NCBI RefSeq assembly: GCF_001698125.1
Contig: NZ_CP013854.1
Span: 1,054,001 to 1,118,000, forward strand
Length of the DNA: 64,000 nucleotides
Reading direction: 5' to 3'
DNA from: Pseudonocardia sp. HH130630-07
GTDB lineage: Bacteria; Actinomycetota; Actinomycetes; Mycobacteriales; Pseudonocardiaceae
The position numbers and the translations under genes were made by a program. Each line of letters starts with the position of its first letter. Within the stretch, counting starts at the first letter, position 1. The notes under the pieces are model-generated. The model was not told the origin of the DNA and ran no database searches. It saw only the letters and a program-made list of their open reading frames with translations. Positions 17,576 to 26,741 of the stretch are shown here, in pieces.

Positions 17576-18307
17576 ATGTCGGACGAGTGTTTTAGTGCAC
17601 CGCAGTTGGCTGGCATCTACGACGTCCTCCACCCCAACCGCAATGATCTTGAGCCGTACCTCTGCTTGGTGCGGGAGTTGGGAGCGCGCCGTGCGCTGGA
17701 CATCGGCTGCGGGACAGGAGTGTTTGCACTGCTGATGGCCGCACGCGGCCTTGAGGTCATCGGTGTCGATCCGGCCGAGGCATCCATTGATGTCGCCCGA
17801 GCGAAACCAGGTGGCCACCATGTGCACTGGATCAGTGGCGATGCTACAGCGCTGGCTGACCTGGCCACCGTCGACGTAGCGACGATGACGGGCAACGTCG
17901 CTCAGGCCATCGTGGATCCGCTGATGTGGCGCCAGACCCTGCGTGCCGCCTACCGGGCACTGCGGCCAGGCGGGCATCTGATCTTCGAGACTCGGAATCC
18001 AGCCATGCGTGCCTGGCAGCGGTGGAACCGTGCGGCCCCGCGCACGATGACGCGGATCCCCGGCGGAGGAGTCGTCGAGAGCTGGCCTGAGGTGATCAGC
18101 GTGGAACTGTCGCTGGTGACGTTCCGAAGCACGTACGTCTTCGCGCCCGGAGGGCAGGTCATGACATCTGAGTCGACCCTGCGATTTCGTGAGCAGGAGG
18201 AAGTAAAGGCGGATCTGACCGCGCAGGGCTTCACGGTTGCCGAAGTCCGTGATGCTCCCGACCGCCCGGGCAAGGAGTTCGTCTTCATCGCCAGGCGGCA
18301 GGTATGA
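17576..18307 (+). CDS. Class I SAM-dependent methyltransferase
   Basis: 243 residues with AAGGAGGCAT before ATG 17576. ALDIGCGTGVFALLMAARGL is SAM motif I, VIGVDPAEASIDVARAKPGG motif II, and LRPGGHLIFETRNPAM the post-III region: a UbiE/Methyltransf_25-type enzyme. The last gene in the same direction before the IS zone, it is separated by 108 bp, so cluster membership is likely but not certain. N- or O-methylation cannot be told from sequence. The region downstream holds no further cluster gene. Confidence 0.78.
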   Translation: MSDECFSAPQLAGIYDVLHPNRNDLEPYLCLVRELGARRALDIGCGTGVFALLMAARGLEVIGVDPAEASIDVARAKPGGHHVHWISGDATALADLATVDVATMTGNVAQAIVDPLMWRQTLRAAYRALRPGGHLIFETRNPAMRAWQRWNRAAPRTMTRIPGGGVVESWPEVISVELSLVTFRSTYVFAPGGQVMTSESTLRFREQEEVKADLTAQGFTVAEVRDAPDRPGKEFVFIARRQV

Positions 18308-19005
18308 GGCGGCTCGGCGTTTACACCTGGCGCTACCGCGGCCCTACCCCGTCACCTTCTTGATCAAGTCTAGTGAGGGCCTGCAGACCACCGGCCACGG
18401 CATGACCTGCTGAGACTTTCCCAGTAATGAGTTGATTTATTTCGTCCGGTTGCGCTCGTGTTGATGACACCCTCCGAATAGGGCCAGATACCCTCGATGA
18501 ACTTTCCCCCGTTTTGGCTTCGCTTGCGGCACGTCGTTCGCGCTGCTCAACGGCCTCCGACCCGGCCTGGATCGGCTGATAGGTACCGGACCCATCCAGG
18601 GGTCGAACCAGGTTCAGCATCGGCGCCGAGGTGCAACAGTACAGAAAGGCTCGACTTCCTGAGTATCGCAAGATTTAGCGGTCCGACGTGCTTCGCGACC
18701 GATCGGGCAAGAAGAGTATCCAGTGCCCCGGGTGCCGTCGCCGACGCCTCGAACCGCTCGGCAGCTTCCTCGAGACGCGAGGCCAGGTACGCCTCGCGGG
18801 CAGCCTTCTGTTCTTCGCGATCTCGCCCGGTCCGTTCTCTGGCGGCCTCATGATCCAACTCTCAACGGAACTTCTCGTGGTCGTAGGCACCACTGCGCGC
18901 GGCTATCTGTCTCCCCGTGGGAGCTGATGACAACTCTAGGTGGAGAAGCCGGGAACCACTACGTCTTCCGACCACCGTCGACCCATCCGGGCGAGTCGAG
19001 GGGAC
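18308..19005 (+). other. About 700 bp without a convincing gene
   Basis: Between the methyltransferase and the first IS5-type element. A minus-strand ORF (18547-18858, 103 residues, Ala/Glu/Arg-rich helix ARERTGRDREEQKAAREAYL) is the only protein-like stretch and may be a fragment of a larger lost gene. No RNA gene or terminator was recognised. Confidence 0.4.
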
Positions 19006-19590
19006 CTAGGGTGTGTCTCCCAATGCGCGGAGCCAGGTGACGATCGCCTTCAGGACGGCGCCGCCGCGGAAGGTCAGGGCGAGCTTGTCGTAACGGGTGG
19101 CCAGCCCGCGCCACTGCTTGACGTGGCAGAACCCGCACTCGACGACGTTGCGGTTTCGGTAGTCGACCGGATCGAATGCGGGCGGTCGGCCACCGCGTGA
19201 GCCCCGTCGTTTGCGGTGTCCCTGCTGGTCAGAGGGCTCCGGAATGACAGCGATGATCCGGCGCTCGCGCAGGTGCCGGCGGATCGCGCGTGAGGAGTAG
19301 GCCTTGTCCGCGCGCACGCGTTCAGGCCGGGTCCGGGGTCGTCCCGGGCCCGGTCGGGCGATGCTCAGGCGCGCCATCAGGTGCGGAAACATTGGCGAGT
19401 CGCCGCCCTGGCCGGGGCCGAGGAGGACCACCAGCGGGCGGCCGTGCCCGTCAACGAGCTGGTGGATCTTCGTCGACAGCCCTCCGCGGGACCGTCCCAG
19501 CGCGTGATCTGCTGGTTCGGCGAGCAGATTCGTGTAGTTCGATCCGGCCCCCTGTGTCGCGCTTGAGGGTCGCGGCGTGCTGGTGGGCAC
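19006..19590 (-). CDS. IS5-family transposase orfB (copy A)
   Basis: 194-residue frame with GRSRGGLSTKIHQLVDGHGR, ADKAYSSRAIRRHL (second catalytic Asp) and NVVECGFCHVKQWRGLATRY (Glu region with the YREK-like patch), in the order of an IS5 DDE domain. The stop codon TAG is formed by the flanking CTAG target sequence, not by the element itself. Confidence 0.85.
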   Translation of the reverse strand: MPTSTPRPSSATQGAGSNYTNLLAEPADHALGRSRGGLSTKIHQLVDGHGRPLVVLLGPGQGGDSPMFPHLMARLSIARPGPGRPRTRPERVRADKAYSSRAIRRHLRERRIIAVIPEPSDQQGHRKRRGSRGGRPPAFDPVDYRNRNVVECGFCHVKQWRGLATRYDKLALTFRGGAVLKAIVTWLRALGDTP

Positions 19591-19949
19591 GGATGATCGT
19601 GGAGTCCACGCTGACCGCCCACCCGAGCACCTCGGCGGCGTCGGCCTCGACCAGAAGAGCAGCCAGGATGTGGTCCCAGGTGCCGTCGCCGCTGTAGCGG
19701 CGGTGCCGCTTCCACAACGTCTGCCACGGCCCGAACTCGGCTGGGACGTCGCGCCAGGGAAGCCCGCACCGATACCGGTAGATGATCCCCTCGATCACCC
19801 GGCGGTCATCGCGGAACGGGCACCCGCGACGACCCTCGGAGGAGGGCAACAGCGGCGCCAGACGGGCCCACTGGACATCAGTCAGGACAGCGGTACGCGG
19901 CACCGATCAAGCATCGCGCACCCCGCTCCGCCTATCTGGGAGACACGCC
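19010..19949 (-). mobile_element. IS5-family element, copy A (940 bp)
   Basis: Ends read GGTGTGTCTCCCA on the left and, in reverse complement, GGCGTGTCTCCCA on the right; CTAG flanks both sides (19006-19009 and 19950-19953). It carries two overlapping transposase frames. It is identical by eye to copy B (25621-26560) except for one base inside orfA (Cys versus Arg in RRGCPF/RRGRPF). Its right end cuts the 3' part of the MFS gene. Confidence 0.92.
19451..19903 (-). CDS. IS5-family transposase orfA (copy A)
   Basis: 150 residues; the DUF4096-type N-terminal domain LTDVQWARLAPLLPSSEGRR and GLPWRDVPAEFGPWQTLWKR are typical, as is AVSVDSTIIRAHQHA containing the first catalytic Asp. It must join orfB by frameshift near 19560-19590 to make a full DDE enzyme. 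Confidence 0.85.
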   Translation of the reverse strand: MPRTAVLTDVQWARLAPLLPSSEGRRGCPFRDDRRVIEGIIYRYRCGLPWRDVPAEFGPWQTLWKRHRRYSGDGTWDHILAALLVEADAAEVLGWAVSVDSTIIRAHQHAATLKRDTGGRIELHESARRTSRSRAGTVPRRAVDEDPPAR

Positions 19950-19953
19950 CTAG

Positions 19954-21204
19954 CTGCTGCATCGATTGTTGGACGCCGGAGGCGACACCGGCGAGCTCCG
20001 CCGGGGCGCTGCCCAGGATCGCCTGGATCGCCGCCACCATCATGAACCCAGCACCGAAACCAGCCAGTACGAGCGCGGGCGCCAGCGACAGGACGCTAGA
20101 GTCGACACCGATCGTGGCCAGCAGGCCCAGCGACGTGGTGGTGAAGGCAGCGCCGAGCACCAACGTCGGACGGACCCCGAGCCGGTTGGTAGCCCAGCCC
20201 GCCAGCGGTGCCGCGACAGTGAAGACGGCGGTCAGGGGCAGCAGCGCTACCGCGGCCAGCAGACCGTTGCGTCCTTGGACGCCCTGCAGGAAAAACATCA
20301 GGTAGAACATGATTGCGAAGAATGCAAACATCGTAGCAACCATGACGACCGTTCCGATCGCGAAGGAACGGTCGGCGAAAAGGCTCAGCGGCATCGTCGG
20401 GTACTCCACCCGGCGTTCGATCATAATGAACACCGCGAGCAGCACTAGCCCGACGAACAGCGGGATCAGCACGGCGGCGGAGAACCAGCCGCTGGTCTGG
20501 ACACTCGTGACGGCCCACACGACGGTTACCATCGCCGCGGTTAAGGTACCTGCACCCCACAGGTCCAGCGGTGCCTTCGTCCGATAGCCGCTGTCCGGGA
20601 TCACAAGCAGACCGACGACCACGCCGATCATGCCGAACGGCAGGTTGACAAGAAAGACCCACGGCCAGCTCGCGTACTCGATCAGAGCACCGCCGAGCAT
20701 CGGGCCACCGGCCAGCGCCACCGCGGTGACCGACCCGAACAGACCCAACGCCATCGGCAGCTTGTTCGCCGGGAACGACACCTTCAGCACAGCGAGACCA
20801 GCCGGTCCGAGCAGCGCCGCGAACAGTGCCTGGAGCACCCGCCCGCCAATCAACACCTCGACCGACGGCGCGATGCCGCATACCAACGAGGCCAGCGAGA
20901 ACCCCCCGACACCGATCAGAAACGCCCTCTTGTGACCGATCCGATCGGCAAGGTTGCCCGCCGGGATCAGGAGCCCGGCGAGCACCAGCAGGTAGGCGGT
21001 GGTGACCCACTGGATCTGGCTCGGGCTGGCAGCGAGATCGGTCGCGATCGCGGGATTGGCGGCTGCGACCACCGTGCCATCGATCTGGACGACCATGATC
21101 CCCAGTGCCACGGCGAGCAGGCTGAACCAGGCCCGCGGCGACGCCTTCTCCGTCACGTCTTGGCCCCGGAGGGCCGTGCCCTTCCTGGCAACTTCCTCAG
21201 CCAT
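19954..21204 (-). pseudogene. MFS drug-efflux transporter (EmrB/QacA, DHA2 type), 3' end lost to an IS
   Basis: Start chosen at ATG 21204 (MAEEVARKG), preceded by GGAAGGAG at good spacing. About 417 residues remain with many hydrophobic segments: FSLLAVALGIMVVQIDGTVV (TM1, with the DGTVV motif of DHA2 pumps), GNLADRIGHKRAF (motif A) and GPMLGGALIEYASWPWVFL (motif C region). The frame is cut by IS5 copy A after GVASGVQQSMQQL, where such 14-TM pumps normally have one or two more helices. It may be the lost exporter of the neighbouring peptide cluster, or an unrelated pump. Confidence 0.85.
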
Positions 21205-21336
21205 CTCCGCGCTCCTTCCATGTTCCATGAGCCGCGTCACTCGATCGGAGCGCACGACGAATTCGCGGCCCGGTGGTTCCGGGTCGCCGTGCAGGGTTCG
21301 TGATGACCCCTGGTGATGCTCATCGAGGCCAGCCGG

Positions 21337-22191
21337 TCAGCTCCGGCGGACCGTGATGGTGCCCAGTGAAGTGCGGGCCCGGACCGTGGCGACCCGGGTG
21401 GCCTCGGGCCTGCGTGCGGACAGCGTCAGCAGGTTGCGTACCGACCCCAGCCGTGTGACGGCGTCCAGCTCTGCCGCCGTGCCGTCCGGCAGACCGACCT
21501 CAACGTCACCGACAGCCGTGTCGAGTCGGGCAGTTCCCTCCACCAGCTGCTCAATGCGAATCGTCCCAGCGGCCGTCCGTGCGGTGAGCTCACCCCGGAC
21601 AGAGCGAACGACGATGTCGCCCTTCGCTACGTTGACTTGCACCACGCCGGACAGCTCGCCAATCGAGCAGTCACCGCTGGAGTTGCGGACGACGCCACCG
21701 GACAGCTTCTCCACACGGATCGGGCCGAGCCCGGTGGTGAGATTAGCCGGCCCTGAGATGGAGCCGATCGTGATCTCCCCCGTCGACGTGCGCAGGTGTG
21801 CCTCGACCGTCGTGGACACCCGGATGCTGCCGACGCCGGTACGGATGCGCACGTCGGAGAGTGGGCCGGTAGCCCGGAACGTGGCCGAGGTGGCCTCACC
21901 GGTGATCGACGAGTGTTCGGGGAGCTCGATACGGACGTCGACGGACCCGCCGTTGTCGAAGGGGCTGTACTGGCGCCACTTCGGCACCTTGATCCGGAGC
22001 TGGTCACCGAGCAGGTCCACGCGGGTCTGCTCGGCGGCCCGACGGTCCAGCGACGACGTCTCGTCGGTGGGAACCAGGTCGACGACGGTGTCGTCCCGCT
22101 GACCGGCCACGATCGTGACATCCCCGACAGCCAGCTCCAACAAGACCGACACCGGGCCGGGTGTGGCGAAAGTCCGGGCCGGGCCGCTCAC
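21337..22191 (-). CDS. DUF4097-family beta-strand repeat protein
   Basis: 284 residues from GTG 22191, which overlaps the stop of the upstream gene (GTGA). The product is a series of short beta strands with repeating GxxxVxTGxGxIxV patterns (VRIRTGVGSIRVST, LRTSTGEITIGSISGP, LTARTAAGTIRIEQL), typical of the DUF4097/putative adhesin fold, a right-handed beta-helix-like stack. There is no signal peptide, so the location is probably cytoplasmic. Actinobacteria often pair this gene with the RHH-type protein encoded just before it; function unknown. Confidence 0.85.
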   Translation of the reverse strand: MSGPARTFATPGPVSVLLELAVGDVTIVAGQRDDTVVDLVPTDETSSLDRRAAEQTRVDLLGDQLRIKVPKWRQYSPFDNGGSVDVRIELPEHSSITGEATSATFRATGPLSDVRIRTGVGSIRVSTTVEAHLRTSTGEITIGSISGPANLTTGLGPIRVEKLSGGVVRNSSGDCSIGELSGVVQVNVAKGDIVVRSVRGELTARTAAGTIRIEQLVEGTARLDTAVGDVEVGLPDGTAAELDAVTRLGSVRNLLTLSARRPEATRVATVRARTSLGTITVRRS

Positions 22192-22727
22192 CGCACCCAC
22201 CCTGTCATCCGCTGGCCGCGCTGGGGGGCCCGGTCGTGCCAGGCACCTCGGCCCACCTCGGGGTCGATGGACCCTGCAAGCGCGGAGGTGGCGGCCCGGA
22301 CCAGCCAGGCGTTCACCGACAGTCCCTCGCCGCCCGCTGCCTCCTCGATCTGGGTCTTGAGCCACTCGGGGGGGCGGAAGTTGATCCGGGCGGGAGCAGC
22401 GTCCTCACCAGCGGACATGCCGACGGGAACGGGGGGAGCCACCGGACGGGCCGGGGCAGCCCACTCGTCCTCCCACGCGACCCCCGCGGGCGTGCTCACC
22501 ACGAAGCTCGGCTCGCCCGCCTGCAAACGCATGTCGACCGACCCTGGAGCCATCTCCCGAGTGATCTCACTCGCGGCCGCGGAGAGGACGTTCAGCAGCA
22601 TGAGCTGCACCGCCGACTCCAGAGGTGCGGTAAGCCGTTCGGCCAGCTCACGGGCGTCGTCGCCACCTGCGGCCGCCGCGACGAGTAGGTCCCGCCGCAG
22701 GGCGCTCACGTAGGTCGCCAGATCCAT
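22188..22727 (-). CDS. Ribbon-helix-helix (HicB/Arc-like) DNA-binding protein
   Basis: 179 residues. The N-terminal about 60 residues are helical; a Pro/Ala linker leads to ARINFRPPEWLKTQIEEAAG and LSVNAWLVRAATSAL (about 113-148), a ribbon-helix-helix as in HicB-type antitoxins and Arc repressors. No toxin partner is present, so it is better read as a regulator coupled to the DUF4097 gene. TGGCGCC occurs twice around its start (about 22728-22756), a possible operator. Confidence 0.8.
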   Translation of the reverse strand: MDLATYVSALRRDLLVAAAAGGDDARELAERLTAPLESAVQLMLLNVLSAAASEITREMAPGSVDMRLQAGEPSFVVSTPAGVAWEDEWAAPARPVAPPVPVGMSAGEDAAPARINFRPPEWLKTQIEEAAGGEGLSVNAWLVRAATSALAGSIDPEVGRGAWHDRAPQRGQRMTGWVR

Positions 22728-22782
22728 GGCGCCATCTTGGCATACCTTTGGCGCCGTGACAACGTCGCCTTGGTCAGTTTAA

Positions 22783-23705
22783 GAGCGTGTTTGAGAAGGG
22801 TCGGCGTGTCTGCGCTGGATGCGTCCGGGTGTGGTCCATCGTGGAGGAGTGGCTCGGCGTAGGCGGCGGTACCCCTCGGACACCAGCGATGAGCAGTGGG
22901 CGTTGATCGAGCCGCTGCTGCCAGCGGCGGGGGCGGGAGGCCGGCCGGAGAAGCACGCGCGCCGTGATGTGGTGGATGCGATCCTCTACGTCGTGCGCGC
23001 CGGGTGCGCGTGGCGGGCTCTACCAGTGGATTTCCCGCCGTGGCAGACGGTGTACTGGTACTTCAACCGGTGGGAGCAGCAGAGGGTCACCGAGCAGATC
23101 CTCCCGATCGTGCGCCGTCAGCTACGCGCTGATGAGGGCCGCGACCCCGAACCCAGCGCGGGGATCATCGACTCGCAGTCGGTGAGGGGCGCTGACACGG
23201 TCGGGCGGGACACCCGCGGCTATGACGCCGGGAAGAAGGTCAACGGTCGGAAGCGGTTCATCGTGACCGACACCCTCGGCCTGCTGCTGACCACGATGGT
23301 GTGCTCGGCGTCGGTGCAGGACCGCGATGGCGCCAAGTCGATCCTGCTCGACCTCTACCTGCGCACGAGGGTGCGGTTCGTCTACGCCGACGCCGGGTTC
23401 GCCGGGCGCCTGCTGGACTGGGCGACCACGATCCTGCACACCAGCGTCGAGATCGTGCGCAAACCGCCTGAGCAGCGCGGATTCGCCGTCCTCCCGCGGC
23501 GGTGGGTGGTCGAGCGGACCCTGGCCTGGGTCACCGCACACCGCCGCCTGGCCCGCGACTACGAACGCCACCCCGCAGTGTCCGAGGCCATGATCCGCTG
23601 GGCGGCGATCAACACCATCACCCGCCGCATCGCCCGTGGCGAACCCGCCCGACGCCAGCAGAAGTACGTAGTCACACCCTCAACATGATCTTCTCAAACA
23701 CTCTC
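22783..23705 (+). mobile_element. IS5-family element with single-frame transposase (923 bp)
   Basis: Terminal repeats GAGCGTGTTTGAGAAG (left) and GAGAGTGTTTGAGAAG (right, reverse complement), with TAA direct repeats at 22780-22782 and 23706-23708. It contains one intact transposase gene and so may be active. Confidence 0.88.
22819..23688 (+). CDS. IS5-family transposase
   Basis: 289 residues. N-terminal DUF4096-like YPSDTSDEQWALIEPLLPAA, then AGIIDSQSVRGAD (first Asp), VYADAGFAGRLLDWA (second Asp) and RRWVVERTLAWVTAHRRLARD (Glu) give a complete DDE triad. Uninterrupted frame. Confidence 0.9.
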   Translation: MRPGVVHRGGVARRRRRYPSDTSDEQWALIEPLLPAAGAGGRPEKHARRDVVDAILYVVRAGCAWRALPVDFPPWQTVYWYFNRWEQQRVTEQILPIVRRQLRADEGRDPEPSAGIIDSQSVRGADTVGRDTRGYDAGKKVNGRKRFIVTDTLGLLLTTMVCSASVQDRDGAKSILLDLYLRTRVRFVYADAGFAGRLLDWATTILHTSVEIVRKPPEQRGFAVLPRRWVVERTLAWVTAHRRLARDYERHPAVSEAMIRWAAINTITRRIARGEPARRQQKYVVTPST

Positions 23706-23708
23706 TAA

Positions 23709-24433
23709 GAGTTCCCAGGGTGCAGCTACTTGTCGCTGTCACCGGGCTTGCGCAGCTCCGGCGAGTCCCCATCGCTTCCAGCTGCGCCGCCAGGCCCGTC
23801 GCGCCTTCTTATCGTCAGGAACGAGGTTCAGGACGAATTCCAGCGCCCCGAAACTGCGGTCGGAGAATACGCCGAGGCAGTAGACGACCCGTTCGTCTTC
23901 GAGCACCCCCACACTGCGGCATGGAAGAAGTAGCAGCAGCGCGGTCGACCAGTTCCGAGCAGAGCACGGACCGGCTTGAGAGTCACCTACCTCGTCGTGG
24001 GCGCGCGGATCAGCGCGGAAGCCGAACCTCGCGAGGATCCCTGAGCGGACGACGACGACACCGGCTTCGGTGCGAGGACGTCGACGCAGCACCTCACAGC
24101 GGGGGGCAGGGGCGCGGAGCGAGCGCCACCTCCACACTCGCGTCGTCCAAGACCGGTACGGACGGCGTCCATCTAGGAATTGGCCGAACAGCACACGTCG
24201 AAGTGCAGCGGCGAGCACATGAGGTAACGCCGACCGAGTTCGATGTCGAAAACCGTCCAAGATTCCGTCGTCGTCATGGAAAAACTGTTTCGAAAGTCAC
24301 TGGGGACAACACTGTAACTGGCCACCAGGAATCGAGGAACGGGGCCGCCGCCGGCTCCCGACGGTATCGGCCCGTTTCCGACAAGACAGGTCGCGTTGGC
24401 TCGGCGGGCGGACGCCAGCGGACGCGAGCCCAG
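23709..24433 (+). other. About 725 bp between two IS elements, no convincing gene
   Basis: A minus-strand frame (23739-24260) ends in a protein-like stretch, RVVYCLGVFSDRSFGALEF, but its N-terminal half is low-complexity Arg/Leu and no family was recognised. It is probably a gene remnant. Confidence 0.35.
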
Positions 24434-25418
24434 TGAGGTGTTCTCAGTAGTGGTGGTCGTTCCGCTGCGACACGCCGAGGGAGTGGAGATGTCTAGGACA
24501 TGGGGCAGGGCCCCGGTAGAGCAGTTGGTCGACCAAGATCAACGAACTCTCCGAGGCCCCGCATGTCCGATCCTGTCACCTACACCGCTGTCCTCCCGAT
24601 CGGGGAGCACACCGTGGCCTACCTGGCTCGGCTTCTGGCCGCTCAACGCTGTCGCCGCGGTACCCGCCCCCGGCGGCGGGCGTTGACCCCGTTCGCCCAG
24701 GCAGTGCTGGTGATCCGCTGGTTCTGCGACGCCACCCGGGTCCGGCACCTGGCCCGCGACAACGCGATCAGTACCGCGACCACCTATCGCTACCTGCACG
24801 AAGGCATCGACGTCCTCGCCAGCGCCGCACCCGGGCTGCACGGTGCCCTGCTCGCCGCCCGCCTCGCCGGACACACCCACGTTCACCTGGACGGCACCCT
24901 GATCGCCACCGACCGCTGCCGCGCGCTCGGCCCCACCGCGGGGGTCGACCTGTGGTGGTCGGGTAAACACCACCGCCACGGCGGGAACGTCCAGGTCGTG
25001 TCCGCCCCGGATGGATGGCCGCTATGGACATCCCCGGGAAGACCCGGGCGCGAACACGACGTGACCTGTGCCCGAGCCCACCCCGGTCTGCTCGAAGACC
25101 TCGATCACTGGATCGATGATGACCACGCCGCGCTGGGCGATCTCGGCTACGAAGGTGAGGCCCACCGACTCACCGTGCCGATCAAACCCATCCCCGCCGG
25201 CGGCCGAACAGTCGATCAGCGCACCGTCAACAGCCTGCACTCAGCCACCCGAGCACTCGCCGAACGAGCAAACGCCCTGCTCAAGACCACCTTCGCAACG
25301 CTACAGCGAGTCACCCTCTGTCCCTGGCGCACCGGCGCGATCACCGCCGCCGCGCTCGTGTTACTCCACACCGAATACGACCGCACAACATGATCACCAC
25401 GCTACTGAGAACACCTCA
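24434..25418 (+). mobile_element. IS5-superfamily (DDE_Tnp_4) element, about 985 bp
   Basis: Inverted ends TGAGGTGTTCTCAGTAG at 24434 and its complement ending at 25418. One transposase gene lies inside. The same right-end sequence (GAGAACACCTCA) recurs alone at about 42897-42908. Confidence 0.8.
24563..25393 (+). CDS. IS5-superfamily transposase (DDE_Tnp_4/HARBI1-like)
   Basis: About 276 residues from ATG 24563 (MSDPVTYTAVLPIG). HTH TRVRHLARDNAISTATTYRY; catalytic HVHLDGTLIATDRC (Asp), HAALGDLGYEGEAHRL (Asp) and ALAERANALLKTTFATLQRV (Glu). Frame intact. Confidence 0.85.
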   Translation: MSDPVTYTAVLPIGEHTVAYLARLLAAQRCRRGTRPRRRALTPFAQAVLVIRWFCDATRVRHLARDNAISTATTYRYLHEGIDVLASAAPGLHGALLAARLAGHTHVHLDGTLIATDRCRALGPTAGVDLWWSGKHHRHGGNVQVVSAPDGWPLWTSPGRPGREHDVTCARAHPGLLEDLDHWIDDDHAALGDLGYEGEAHRLTVPIKPIPAGGRTVDQRTVNSLHSATRALAERANALLKTTFATLQRVTLCPWRTGAITAAALVLLHTEYDRTT

Positions 25419-25616
25419 GTGTCCCGTCGCCAGGACAGGAAGCCGCGTCAGCGCGGACACGCCTGCGAGGCCGATGGCGCCACAACGCCCAGCCAATGGC
25501 GCCTTATATCTCGACTCGCACCGGGAGCGCGCCCTAACGTCGGGCAGAGTTTGTAGTCCGATACGAGCAGGAGGCCAATCTCCATGGCTGTGACCACCGT
25601 CGACCTCGCCACCGAG

Positions 25617-26201
25617 CTAGGGTGTGTCTCCCAATGCGCGGAGCCAGGTGACGATCGCCTTCAGGACGGCGCCGCCGCGGAAGGTCAGGGCGAGCTTGTC
25701 GTAACGGGTGGCCAGCCCGCGCCACTGCTTGACGTGGCAGAACCCGCACTCGACGACGTTGCGGTTTCGGTAGTCGACCGGATCGAATGCGGGCGGTCGG
25801 CCACCGCGTGAGCCCCGTCGTTTGCGGTGTCCCTGCTGGTCAGAGGGCTCCGGAATGACAGCGATGATCCGGCGCTCGCGCAGGTGCCGGCGGATCGCGC
25901 GTGAGGAGTAGGCCTTGTCCGCGCGCACGCGTTCAGGCCGGGTCCGGGGTCGTCCCGGGCCCGGTCGGGCGATGCTCAGGCGCGCCATCAGGTGCGGAAA
26001 CATTGGCGAGTCGCCGCCCTGGCCGGGGCCGAGGAGGACCACCAGCGGGCGGCCGTGCCCGTCAACGAGCTGGTGGATCTTCGTCGACAGCCCTCCGCGG
26101 GACCGTCCCAGCGCGTGATCTGCTGGTTCGGCGAGCAGATTCGTGTAGTTCGATCCGGCCCCCTGTGTCGCGCTTGAGGGTCGCGGCGTGCTGGTGGGCA
26201 C
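25617..26201 (-). CDS. IS5-family transposase orfB (copy B)
   Basis: 194-residue frame identical to copy A orfB, with the remaining DDE residues. The terminal TAG is again provided by the CTAG target sequence. Confidence 0.85.
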   Translation of the reverse strand: MPTSTPRPSSATQGAGSNYTNLLAEPADHALGRSRGGLSTKIHQLVDGHGRPLVVLLGPGQGGDSPMFPHLMARLSIARPGPGRPRTRPERVRADKAYSSRAIRRHLRERRIIAVIPEPSDQQGHRKRRGSRGGRPPAFDPVDYRNRNVVECGFCHVKQWRGLATRYDKLALTFRGGAVLKAIVTWLRALGDTP

Positions 26202-26560
26202 GGATGATCGTGGAGTCCACGCTGACCGCCCACCCGAGCACCTCGGCGGCGTCGGCCTCGACCAGAAGAGCAGCCAGGATGTGGTCCCAGGTGCCGTCGC
26301 CGCTGTAGCGGCGGTGCCGCTTCCACAACGTCTGCCACGGCCCGAACTCGGCTGGGACGTCGCGCCAGGGAAGCCCGCACCGATACCGGTAGATGATCCC
26401 CTCGATCACCCGGCGGTCATCGCGGAACGGGCGCCCGCGACGACCCTCGGAGGAGGGCAACAGCGGCGCCAGACGGGCCCACTGGACATCAGTCAGGACA
26501 GCGGTACGCGGCACCGATCAAGCATCGCGCACCCCGCTCCGCCTATCTGGGAGACACGCC
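25621..26560 (-). mobile_element. IS5-family element, copy B (940 bp)
   Basis: Same ends and frames as copy A, flanked by CTAG at 25617-25620 and 26561-26564. Insertion lies after the CTAG of codons 12-13 of the LuxR-type gene. Confidence 0.92.
26062..26514 (-). CDS. IS5-family transposase orfA (copy B)
   Basis: 150 residues, identical to copy A except Arg for Cys in the RRGRPF segment. Contains LTDVQWARLAPLLPSSEGRR and AVSVDSTIIRAHQHA; needs a frameshift into orfB. Confidence 0.85.
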   Translation of the reverse strand: MPRTAVLTDVQWARLAPLLPSSEGRRGRPFRDDRRVIEGIIYRYRCGLPWRDVPAEFGPWQTLWKRHRRYSGDGTWDHILAALLVEADAAEVLGWAVSVDSTIIRAHQHAATLKRDTGGRIELHESARRTSRSRAGTVPRRAVDEDPPAR

Positions 26561-26741
26561 CTAGAGGTCCTCGCCCTGCTCCCCTTCGGCCAGACGAACT
26601 ACCAGATCGCCCGACGGCTCGGCATCACCGAGGGCACGGTGAAGCGACACCTCACCAACATCTACCGAAAGCTGGACGCCGTCTCGCGGATCAACGCGAT
26701 CACGAAGGCCACTGCGGTTCCCCCGAGATCGTGGAGGGTTC

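Noticed and set aside
1846..18307. Thiopeptide, lanthipeptide, lasso or radical-SAM RiPP
   Set aside because: No YcaO, LanB/LanM, lasso cyclase or CxxxCxxC enzyme is encoded, and the precursor has no Cys.
22188..22727. HicA/HicB toxin-antitoxin module
   Set aside because: The ribbon-helix-helix part fits an antitoxin-like protein, but no HicA-like toxin ORF is adjacent; the partner gene is a DUF4097 beta-repeat protein.
19010..26560. Composite transposon formed by IS5 copies A and B
   Set aside because: Copy B has its own CTAG duplication and cleanly interrupts a rebuildable LuxR gene, so it inserted singly rather than as the end of a compound element.
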